Below are positions 15,532 through 24,600 of a stretch of 34,722 nt of DNA, piece by piece. Under the pieces are notes generated by a model, which made no database searches, was not told the DNA's origin, and saw only the letters and a list, made by a program, of their open reading frames with translations. The stretch lies in contig URTO01000001.1 in assembly GCA_900550745.1 (NCBI GenBank), forward strand, positions 1 through 34,722, read 5' to 3'. The DNA is from an uncultured Desulfovibrio sp. (GTDB lineage: Bacteria > Desulfobacterota > Desulfovibrionia > Desulfovibrionales > Desulfovibrionaceae). The position numbers and the translations under genes were made by a program. The number at the start of each line of letters is the position of its first letter. Positions within the stretch are counted from its first letter, which is position 1.

Positions 15532-16293
15532 TCAAAGGGCGTACATCAGAAGGGACTGGGCAATTTGCCCGATCACCTCTCCGCGCCACTTCCGCAGATA
15601 AAAATGCCCGCCGGGATAGGTCGCCATGCTGCACACGCCCGTCGTGAACAGCCTCCAGAGCCGGACACGATCGAGGGGGACGAGGATGTCCTTCTCCCCC
15701 GCGAACACGGAAATGGGAATGTCCAGCGCCTCCCGCGTACCGTCGATCATGGTGAGCAGCAAAGCGTGATCCTGAAGGAGCGTCCGCTTCACCACCTCCA
15801 GGCTGTCCGCGTCGAGGAGGATCGATTCGGGAACGGCGTTCGACTGGAGCACCCTGTTGAGGAAGGCCTCGTCACCGACGGCCTCCGGGGGCAGCTCCTC
15901 CGGCGGGATGGGCGTCGGAGCCGCCGAGATGAACAGATGCACCGGGGCCGCCATCCCTTCCCGCACGAGATGCAGCGCCAGCCGGAAGGCCAAAAGCCCT
16001 CCCATGCTGTGCCCGAAGAACGCCGTCTTCGACGTGAAATAGGGGCACAGAGCCTCGGCGAGCCGTTTGCACAGCTCATCTATGTCCGTCACGGCCTGTT
16101 CCCCGTAGCGTTCCTCATGGCCGGGGAGCTGCACGGGGAACAGGCTTATGTAATCGGGGAGCAGGGGCTTCCATGGAAGGAATGAGGAAGCCCCGCCTCC
16201 CGCGTACGGAAAGCAGAAGAGGCGCACCTGTTCATCCGCCGCGACGTTTTCAAAACGAATCCAGCGGGACTGCCGCCGTACGTTGTCCGACAC
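15532..16293 (-). CDS. Type II thioesterase (YbtT/GrsT-like)
   Basis: This is a free-standing editing thioesterase that clears wrong or stalled acyl groups from carrier domains of NRPS/PKS lines. The 253-aa alpha/beta hydrolase has FCFPYAGGGASSF near the start, the nucleophile elbow GHSMGG (S96), D202 in AGEKDILVP and H230 in YPGGHFYL, a complete Ser-Asp-His triad. The start is a GTG at 16293 with GGAGG eight bases upstream. It begins 21 bases after the stop of the terminal synthetase gene and is followed by the CCR gene. Position and family match YbtT in the yersiniabactin locus. Confidence 0.92.
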   Translation of the reverse strand: MSDNVRRQSRWIRFENVAADEQVRLFCFPYAGGGASSFLPWKPLLPDYISLFPVQLPGHEERYGEQAVTDIDELCKRLAEALCPYFTSKTAFFGHSMGGLLAFRLALHLVREGMAAPVHLFISAAPTPIPPEELPPEAVGDEAFLNRVLQSNAVPESILLDADSLEVVKRTLLQDHALLLTMIDGTREALDIPISVFAGEKDILVPLDRVRLWRLFTTGVCSMATYPGGHFYLRKWRGEVIGQIAQSLLMYAL

Positions 16294-16314
16294 GTTTCGT
16301 TCCTCCGCTCCCGC

Positions 16315-19300
16315 CTACTTCACCGATCCGATGGCGTCCGCGATGTTGCGGGCGTTGTCCCCCAGAATGCAATCGAAATGGTTTCCGGGAACATCAAAGA
16401 TCGTCACTTCCGAAGCGGGCATGGTTCTCCAGAAGGGCCGGGGATCGGGGATTCCCTGCAGGAGATCGGTTGCGAAGAAATACTTGAGCGTTCCCTTGTA
16501 CGGGGACGGCCTGTACGTCTTCGCCGAGCCCACGGTGGCCTCGAACAGTTTGTATTGGTGCGCGAAGTCCTCCAGCGTCACATCTTCAAGGAGCTTTTTC
16601 GCGGTCACGTAGCGGTAGATCGTCTCTACGCACTCATCCAGGCTCATCGCCATCAGATCGGCCAGCGGAATGGCGTCCGGCACGACGTCGGGCTGCTTCA
16701 GGACGTGGAGGATGGGATCGTCCTCCAACCCCGAATAGATGTTCATCGGCAGGAAGTAGGTGCCGAGATACATGAACAGAAGGCTGAGCTTATGCGAGAA
16801 GGCCGCGCCGGGCGCGCCGGTATCGACGGCCGCGAGGTGCTTCACCTCCACGCCGCGCCGCTGGAGCTGGACGGCCATTTCATAGCCGATCATGCCGCCC
16901 ACGCAGAATCCGACGATGGTCAGCTTCGCCTTCGGACGCACGCGCAGGATTTCCTCGACGAAATACGCCGCGATGTCCTCCACGGTACGCAGGGGCTCCT
17001 CCTTGCCGTCCTTGCCGCGCAGGATGCAGCCGTAAAAATCGGCTTCATCCTTGTAGAGCCGGGCGAAGTCCGCGAACAGTTCAACACGGCTGCGGCCTTC
17101 GGCTATGCCGATGATCACGCTGTCCTTGCCCGATTCCTGAAGCGGCAGCAGGATCTTGTTCTGGTGGCGGGGCCTGTCGATGTATTCGGCCATCTCCAAC
17201 AGGGTGTTGAGCGTATAGAGCTCCTGCACGCCAAGTTCCACCTTGAACGCTTCGTGGATCCGGGTGATGAGGACGGTCGCCAGCAGCGAGTCGCCTCCCA
17301 GCTCAAAGAAGCTGTCGTCGAGGCCGGGGGCCTCGATTTGAAGGATGGAGGCCCACAGATCCGCAAGGCGCTTCTGCGTCTCCGTTTCCGGGGCGCGGGC
17401 GGGCTTGCCGGATCCGGCCTCCACTTCCGGCAGGGGCAGCGCCTGCCGGTCGATCTTGCCGGAGCGGTTGCGCGGCATCACGTCCAGCTCCACGAATACG
17501 GACGGCACCATGTAGCCGGGCACGCGTTCCCGCAGGAAGGCTTCGAGGAGCGACGGCTCGAACTGCCATGCCTCCAGAGGGGCACGGGCGAGGATGACGT
17601 TCTGCTCCGCGCCGTCGACGGTATGGCATTGATGGACGCCGTCGAAACCGGCGAGCTTGAGCTGCTCCTCCCACTGGTCGCCGCTGAGCAGGGGGTGCAG
17701 GGGGCGCAGATCCGTATCCTCAAATACGTCGAAGCCCTGTTGGAGCCCCATGGTCAGGTCGTGTGCCTTGAAGAACAGCGTCTGCTCGATGATGAACAGC
17801 ACGCCTCCGGGCTTGAGCAGGGAACGCAGCCGGGCGAGGCTGGGGGCGATCCGCTTCACGTCATGCAGCACGCTGGCGGCGATGATGACGTCATAGGCGT
17901 GCGGCGCGAATCCTTGGCTCACGATCTCCTCGTCCAGATCGAAGAGGCGGCACGAGAAGAAGGGGGCGTCCTTGAACTTCTCTCCAGCGTTCTGGAGGAA
18001 ATAGCGCGAGATGTCCGTAAAGCAGAAGCTGGAGGTGTTCTCCGGCAACGCCTGCATCACCGCCGTCGTCGCCCCGCCGTGCCCGCCGCCGACTTCCAGA
18101 ATGTCCAGCGGATGATCCTGCGCCATGATGGCGACGGCGTCACGGATGATCTGGTAGGAGTAGTGGAAGACAGCGCCGTAAAGCCCCTTGACCTTGCCGG
18201 AGGCGTAGACCTCGGCGGAGTGCTTGCGCTCCAGCAGCAGATCAACCATGCTTTTCGCCTCGGAGGCGAGGAAGCCGAGGCCCTGCCCGGCGAAACGCGC
18301 CTGTACCTCGCCTGCCTCCGTGAACGCGAACGGCTTCACGAGGCGGAACGCCTCCCCGTCGCGGGCGAGGAACCCGGCTTCTTCAAGGCTGAGCAGCGCC
18401 CGTTTCAGCCAGCGTTCGTACCGGGGGCGGATGCCGGTGATGCGCAGGATTTCGTCGGGGGTATGGCTTTCCCCTTCCCGCCTGTATACGCCGAGCTCGT
18501 ACAGCGAAGCTTGGACGCTGGCTTCGTAGAGCTCACCACCCAGCCCGATATTCTTTTCAAGCCCCTGAAGGCGCGTGTTCTCGGAGATGCCCGCGATGCC
18601 GGCGTCCACCGCAGCCACCCGCTTCCACAGGCCGTCGGCATCCCGCCATTCGACGGGCTTGCGGGTATGCAGGCCGTCGTTGCCCTTGGCCGTGAAATAG
18701 GCGGCAAGGCGGGGGTTCTTCTTGTCCCCAAGCGGCTGGACGACGGCTTCGCGGATGTCGGGATGCTGGAGCATGGCGTGCTCGATCTCACCGAGTTCCA
18801 CGCGGAACCCGTTGATCTTGAGCTGGTTGTCCTCACGCCCGAGCAACACGACGTAGCCTTCGGGATGGAAGTATCCCATGTCGCCGGTACGGTAGAGGCG
18901 TTCCCCAGTGACGGGGTGGACGATGAAGGACTTCTCCGTGTTTTCGGGGTCGTGCCAATACCCGTCGGACAGCCCTACCCCGCCGATGTACAGGTTGCCG
19001 GACACGTAGTCCGGGCACGGCCTGAGCTCGTCGTTGAGGACGTAGAACCGCTGGTTCAGCATGGGATAGCCGTAGGGGATGCTCTCCCATTTCGGATCGA
19101 CCGAGCCGATCGGGTACAGGATTGACCAGATGGAAGCTTCCGTCGCACCACCCAGACTGACGACCTCGGCGTCGTAATGCGCGCGGATCTGATCCGGCAG
19201 ATCCAGCGGCAGCCAGTCGCCGGAAAGCAGGGCCAGCCGCAGCGTCCCCTTCTCCGTTCCCTGAAGGACGCCCTTGTACTCGACGAGCATCTTCATCATG

Positions 19301-21567
19301 GCCGGAACGGTGTTCCAGACGGTCACCCGTTCGCTCTGGACGAGATCGAGCCAGTGCCCCGGCTCCTTGATCTGCGCGGCGTCGGGGAACACGATGGTGC
19401 CGCCTGCGGCCAGCGTCCCGAAGATGTCCCACACGGACAGGTCAAACCCCAGATTGGCGAGCGCGATGGCCCGATCTTCCGGCCCGATATGAAAACGGCT
19501 GTTGATGTCGACAATCGTGTTGACGGCGGCACGATGGCTGATCATGACGCCCTTGGGCGTGCCCGTGGAGCCGGACGTGTAGATGACGTAGGCCAGATCG
19601 GTCTGCGCCTGTACCGGCTTGCGATCCCACAGCCCGGCCCCATTGCCTTCGGGCAGCGCGTCCACGGCGATCAGGGACATTCCCTCCATCCATTCAAAGT
19701 CCCGCATCAGGCGGAACTGCGTCAGGACGAAGCGCACCCCGGCGTCACGAAGGATGAATTCCATGCGCTGGCGGGGCATGGAGGGATCAAGGGGCAGATA
19801 GGCCGCTCCCGCGTACTGGACGCCAAGCACGGCGACGGCCTGCTCCCATCCCTTTTCCATGACCACGGCCACCAGCTCGTTGGGCTTCACCTGCCCGTCC
19901 AGCTCCTGCGCAAGCGTTGCGACACGCCCCGCAAGCTCCGCATAGGTCAGGCTCATGCCCGGAGCGGCCACCGCCATATGATCCGGGGCGCTGCGCGCGC
20001 TGCGGGCGAACAGCGTATGCAGGTACTCGGAAGAAACCTCTCCCTCCGTGCGGTTGTAGGCTTCACGCTTTTCGATCTGCTCCGCGGGCAGAAGCACGAC
20101 GTCCTTGCGGTTCCAGAGCGATTCGTCGTCCGCCAGACGCTCCAGCAGATCGACGTACGCACCGAGCATGCTTTCCAGATAGCCATCGTAGAAATATTCC
20201 GCGCGCACGTCCCAGTGGATGCGCAGCCACCCGGCGGACTCATAGACCTGATGGTCAAGAAGCAACTGGGGCGTCTGGCTGGAGGTGAACACCTTCTTGA
20301 CCGGATGCCCGTCGAACAGCATCCCTTCGAGGCTGTCCCCGTAGTCGCCGATGAGGAAGGTGCTGGTGAACACCACGGGCAGGTACTGCTGTTCGTTGGC
20401 GGAACGGAAGCGGTTGAGTTCGCGCAGGACGTCCACGCCGCCGAACTGCCGGTTGTCGAGGTCGTTCCACAGGCGGTCGCGGAGGGCGATGGCCCGCTGC
20501 TCAAAGGTCGCGCCGGGATCGTCGCACACCTCAAGAAGCAGCGTGTCGGTAAAGTCGCCGATGACTTCATCGATCTGCGGATGCAGCGGCAGCCGGTTGA
20601 ACAGGGTGAGGTTCAGGCAAAAATCCTTTTCCGAGTTCCAGCGGCGCAGCACCTCGGAGAAGGCGGCGAGCAGGATGCTCGTGGGCGAAAGGCCGATTTT
20701 TGTCCCGTAATCCTTGAGCCTCTTCCATTTTTCCGGGCAAAGCTGGCCGTCCATGGGCTTGCTCACGGGGGCGCCCACGGCGTTCTCGCCCAGCACGGGC
20801 ATACGGGGACCGGGAGCCAGCGTAGGGATACGTTCCCGCCAGTAGGCCTGAGCCTGCTTGTAGGACTCCATATTGCGGCGTTCCGTCAACGAAAGCACAT
20901 AATCGCGGAAGGTCAGCTCCAGCGGCGGCAGTTCCAGATCCGGGTTGTTGTAAAAGTCCTGCACCTGCACCATCATGGTCTGGAAACTCAGCACGTCGGC
21001 GTTCAGCCCTTCCAGGCTGACGTGCATGCGGTACGTGTGCTCGTCGATCCGGGACAGATAGATGTCATACATGGGCCAGACGTCCACGGGCTTGATCTTC
21101 TGGCGCAGCTCCTCGCGGATTTCGCCGAGAATTTCCTGTTTCCGCTCCTCGGTTTCGCCGCGCAGGTCGAAATACCTGACCTCGAAGGGCGGCGTGTGCT
21201 CCAGAACCATCTGCTGGCCGGTCTTGAAGATGACGCTGCGCATCATGTCGTGGCGTTCGACGAACTTGCGCCATGCGTTCTGGTAGCGCTCAAAGTCGAG
21301 ATCCACCGTGTCCATCTCAAAATAGACGTGGCTCGATACGTTGCTCGCCCCCAGCGAGGCGTTGTCGCGGCCGATCATGTAGGCGAGCTGGATGTCCGTC
21401 AGCGGAAACGGTTTGTATCGATCCTCCGGCCGCAGCGTGATGACAGGCTTTTTCTCCACGTTCCTGTCGATGGCGAAATCATCCTTCTCCAGAAACAGTG
21501 CCAGAAGGGATTCCTGCTCTTCGGAGAGGCTGCCGCCTCCGGGGAGCAATGAGGCGTCGTGCAACAT
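16315..21567 (-). CDS. NRPS: Cy-A(MT)-PCP-TE, terminal cysteine module
   Basis: This is the last module: it adds a cysteine, cyclises it to a thiazoline, methylates and releases the product. Domains of the 1750-aa protein: Cy (about 53-490, PFPLTDIQLAYMIGR); A (about 505-940 and 1340-1380) with a cysteine-type code (D709, L710, W713, then N, L, S, L, I, W and the A10 lysine); methyltransferase inserted between A8 and A10 (about 960-1330, LEVGGGHGG at 1158-1166); PCP with S1427; TE (about 1485-1750). The layout equals PchF. Two departures stand out. The Cy motif D-x4-D-x2-S starts with E186, and the TE elbow is G-F-C-V-G with C1555, beside D1582 and H1730. The ATG at 21567 has AAGGA upstream. 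Confidence 0.93.
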   Translation of the reverse strand: MLHDASLLPGGGSLSEEQESLLALFLEKDDFAIDRNVEKKPVITLRPEDRYKPFPLTDIQLAYMIGRDNASLGASNVSSHVYFEMDTVDLDFERYQNAWRKFVERHDMMRSVIFKTGQQMVLEHTPPFEVRYFDLRGETEERKQEILGEIREELRQKIKPVDVWPMYDIYLSRIDEHTYRMHVSLEGLNADVLSFQTMMVQVQDFYNNPDLELPPLELTFRDYVLSLTERRNMESYKQAQAYWRERIPTLAPGPRMPVLGENAVGAPVSKPMDGQLCPEKWKRLKDYGTKIGLSPTSILLAAFSEVLRRWNSEKDFCLNLTLFNRLPLHPQIDEVIGDFTDTLLLEVCDDPGATFEQRAIALRDRLWNDLDNRQFGGVDVLRELNRFRSANEQQYLPVVFTSTFLIGDYGDSLEGMLFDGHPVKKVFTSSQTPQLLLDHQVYESAGWLRIHWDVRAEYFYDGYLESMLGAYVDLLERLADDESLWNRKDVVLLPAEQIEKREAYNRTEGEVSSEYLHTLFARSARSAPDHMAVAAPGMSLTYAELAGRVATLAQELDGQVKPNELVAVVMEKGWEQAVAVLGVQYAGAAYLPLDPSMPRQRMEFILRDAGVRFVLTQFRLMRDFEWMEGMSLIAVDALPEGNGAGLWDRKPVQAQTDLAYVIYTSGSTGTPKGVMISHRAAVNTIVDINSRFHIGPEDRAIALANLGFDLSVWDIFGTLAAGGTIVFPDAAQIKEPGHWLDLVQSERVTVWNTVPAMMKMLVEYKGVLQGTEKGTLRLALLSGDWLPLDLPDQIRAHYDAEVVSLGGATEASIWSILYPIGSVDPKWESIPYGYPMLNQRFYVLNDELRPCPDYVSGNLYIGGVGLSDGYWHDPENTEKSFIVHPVTGERLYRTGDMGYFHPEGYVVLLGREDNQLKINGFRVELGEIEHAMLQHPDIREAVVQPLGDKKNPRLAAYFTAKGNDGLHTRKPVEWRDADGLWKRVAAVDAGIAGISENTRLQGLEKNIGLGGELYEASVQASLYELGVYRREGESHTPDEILRITGIRPRYERWLKRALLSLEEAGFLARDGEAFRLVKPFAFTEAGEVQARFAGQGLGFLASEAKSMVDLLLERKHSAEVYASGKVKGLYGAVFHYSYQIIRDAVAIMAQDHPLDILEVGGGHGGATTAVMQALPENTSSFCFTDISRYFLQNAGEKFKDAPFFSCRLFDLDEEIVSQGFAPHAYDVIIAASVLHDVKRIAPSLARLRSLLKPGGVLFIIEQTLFFKAHDLTMGLQQGFDVFEDTDLRPLHPLLSGDQWEEQLKLAGFDGVHQCHTVDGAEQNVILARAPLEAWQFEPSLLEAFLRERVPGYMVPSVFVELDVMPRNRSGKIDRQALPLPEVEAGSGKPARAPETETQKRLADLWASILQIEAPGLDDSFFELGGDSLLATVLITRIHEAFKVELGVQELYTLNTLLEMAEYIDRPRHQNKILLPLQESGKDSVIIGIAEGRSRVELFADFARLYKDEADFYGCILRGKDGKEEPLRTVEDIAAYFVEEILRVRPKAKLTIVGFCVGGMIGYEMAVQLQRRGVEVKHLAAVDTGAPGAAFSHKLSLLFMYLGTYFLPMNIYSGLEDDPILHVLKQPDVVPDAIPLADLMAMSLDECVETIYRYVTAKKLLEDVTLEDFAHQYKLFEATVGSAKTYRPSPYKGTLKYFFATDLLQGIPDPRPFWRTMPASEVTIFDVPGNHFDCILGDNARNIADAIGSVK

Positions 21568-21627
21568 GCTTTTTTTCCTTACCTCGTTGATGCGTTGGTT
21601 AAACGAACGGCCTTGACGATCCGGCGG

Positions 21628-24600
21628 CTATCCCTTCCGGGAAAGCATGGCCTTGATCTCATCGGCGGACATCATCTTGATTTTGATGAACAGCTCGGCG
21701 ATTCGGGCCGTCTGTCCGGGCTTCTTTTCCGTGGCGATCAGGAACGCCGCCAGTTTGCCCACTGTGTTCTCCGTCACCAGCGTGCGGATGGGAACCTTGG
21801 TATGGAAGATGCTTTCCAGACGGCTCACCATCGGGATGGCGTGCAGGGAGTCGCCTCCGAGTTCGATGAACGCGTCGTCCACGCCCACGGAGTCGAAGCC
21901 GAGGATTTCCTGCCATACGGCGGCGATCACCCGCTCTACGTCCGTTTCCGGGGCCCGGTAGGGGGTGGCGAGCCGGGGCCGCTTGGCGACCTTGGCCTTG
22001 GCCTGAAACGCCGCGTAATTCTTCAGGACGTTCTTGGCGTTCCGCCGCAGCTCCTCCACGAGGGCGGGGTAATCGGAGGTCGAAACCATGACCTGCGCGT
22101 CGGGGAGCGCGAGGATGCGGCTGATGCATTCCATGCCCTCGGCGGCGAGGATGCCGTGCGCGGCCACGTCTTCGCCCACGGTTTCCATCATCTTCGGCAG
22201 AAGCACCGTCCCGATGCCGATGCCTTCCCAGTAGCCCCAGCCGACCGACACGATCCGGTACGGAAGCCGCCCGTTCATGGCCTGCGCATGGAGATCCATG
22301 AAGCAGCACGCCGCCGCGTAGTCCGTAAAGCCGAGCGGGGCCGTATAGGAGCACAATGAGGAGAACAGCATGAGGAAATCGGGGGCTGTCGCTTCGAGCA
22401 TCTTTTCCAGCACCAGCGTGCCGTGCACCTTGGTGCGGATCACGGCCTGTGCCCGTTCGTCGGTCTGCACCTGGATCATGCTGGAAGAAACCGTCGAGGC
22501 CGCGTGGAACACGCCGTTGATCTCACCGAACCGTTCAAGCACGGCGTCACGGACGGCGAGCATCCGATCCATATCGGCGACATCCGCCGCGAACACGAGG
22601 CATTCCGCGCCCATCGCCTCCAGCGCCCGCACCTTGGCGATGCGTTCCGACACGGCGTCGTCTTCGGGATGGCTTTCCAGCCACGCGTCCCAGCCTTCGC
22701 GGGGCGGGAGCGGCGTCCTTCCGACCAGTACAAGCCGAACGCCCCACCCTTCCACAAGATAGCGGGCAAGCTCGAACGCCACGCCTCCGAAACCGCCGGT
22801 AATCAGGTAGACCCCGCCCCGCCGGATCGCCGCCTTTTCCGCCTCCGGGGCGGCGGGCAGCGGCACATGCGCAAACCGCTGTTCCCAGCGGCTCCGCCCG
22901 CGGTAAGCGACCGTATCCGCGAAGCCCGCCGCATCGATCCTGCCTTCCAGCACGTCGCGCAGCGCGGTCACGTCCCGGATCACGGCATCCAACAGCTCAG
23001 GGTGCGGCGGAATGCCCGGCTTCGGGGCATCGATGTCGATGTTGCGCGACTGGATATTCAGATATTCGTTGGGAATGACGCGGCATGGGCCGAGTACGGG
23101 GGCTTTTTCGGGCGCGAGCGTTTCGTCGCCCGTCACGCCATGCAGACCGCTGGACAGCACGGCGAGGCCCAGCGGACGGCCATCCAGCCCAAGGGACGAC
23201 AAGGCGCGCACCAGATAGACAACGCTCTGGTAGCCGTGCGCGTTCAGGCTGTCGTAGGCTTCGAGCCCGGAACCGTCGCCGCCTCCGGTGAGGCTCCACG
23301 CGTGGATGACGAAATCGGGCTCAAAGCCCTGCGCGCTCAAATCCTGCAGGAGCCGCTTATAGTCCCCCTCTTCTCCGGGGCGGATGAAAAATGTTTCGGC
23401 ATCCTCCTTCCGATAAGCATCCCCGGCCCCGGCCAGCACCGCCTCGTGGCCGATCCCGCGCAGCCGCCGGGCCAACGCCCCGGATACGCCGCAGTGATCC
23501 GCCAGCAGGAGGAAACGCCGCTTCTCGGCGGGCTGCGCCTCAAGCCTCCGCAGATCGAAAGAGCGCCTCCACTGGGGCAGGACGAACCAGCTTCCGATGT
23601 CCTCCCGCTTTTCCATCAACTTGCCCATCATGGATGCGAGGGCGCCGCCCTGTGCGGCCTGCGCGCGAACGTCGGCCCGCTTAGCCCAATGGCTCTGCCT
23701 CTGGAATGGATAGGTCGGAAGGGGAATCCGCCTCCCGCCGTCCCGTTCGCCCGCGTACCAGTCCAGATTCACCCTGTGGAGGAACAGCGCGCCGTAGGCG
23801 GCGCTCAGCGCCTTGCCGTCCTCGATGTCCTGATCCGCGTCGCGCATGGAAAAGACGATGCCCTGCCCGTCCATATCGGCGTGCCGTTTCGCCAGCGTGC
23901 CGAGCACCTTGCCGGGGCCGACCTCAAGCAGCACGGCGTTCTTGTCCTTCAGAATCGCGGCGATGTTCTCGCAAAACCGCACCGGCCTGCGGATATGGGC
24001 CGTCCAATAGTCGGGGCTGGTCGCGTCCTCTTCCGTAATCCACGAACCGGACACGTTGGACAGGAAGGGGATTTGCGGCGCATGCAGCTCGATGGAGGAA
24101 AGAACCGCCCGGAATTCGTCGAGAATGGGCTCCATGAGGGCGCTGTGCCCGGCCCGCGTCGCAGCGACCTTCCGGTAATGGATACGGCGGCCCGCCAGTT
24201 CGCCTTCCAGCGCCGCAATGTCTCCGGGCCTCCCGGAAACCGTGCACAGCTTTTCGGCGTTGACCGCCGCGACGGACAGGCTTCCCCGCAACAGCGGGAC
24301 AACCTTCTCTTCGGGCGCATACAGCAGGAGCATGGCCCCCTCTTCGACCCTATCCATCAACTGCCCGCGCCTTACGGCAACGGCGAGGGCGTCCTTCAGG
24401 GAGAACACGCCCGCAACGACGGCGGCCAGATACTGCCCGAAACTGTGCCCGACGCATCCGGCGGGCCGCACGCCCCAATGCATCCAAAGCCGGGCCAGCG
24501 CGTATTCCGTCGCGAACAGCGAAGCGAAGGCGTAGGTCGGCCCGGCGATCTTCCGTTCCGCCTCGGCCCGCCCCGCTTCGGAAGGATACAGGACGTCGCG

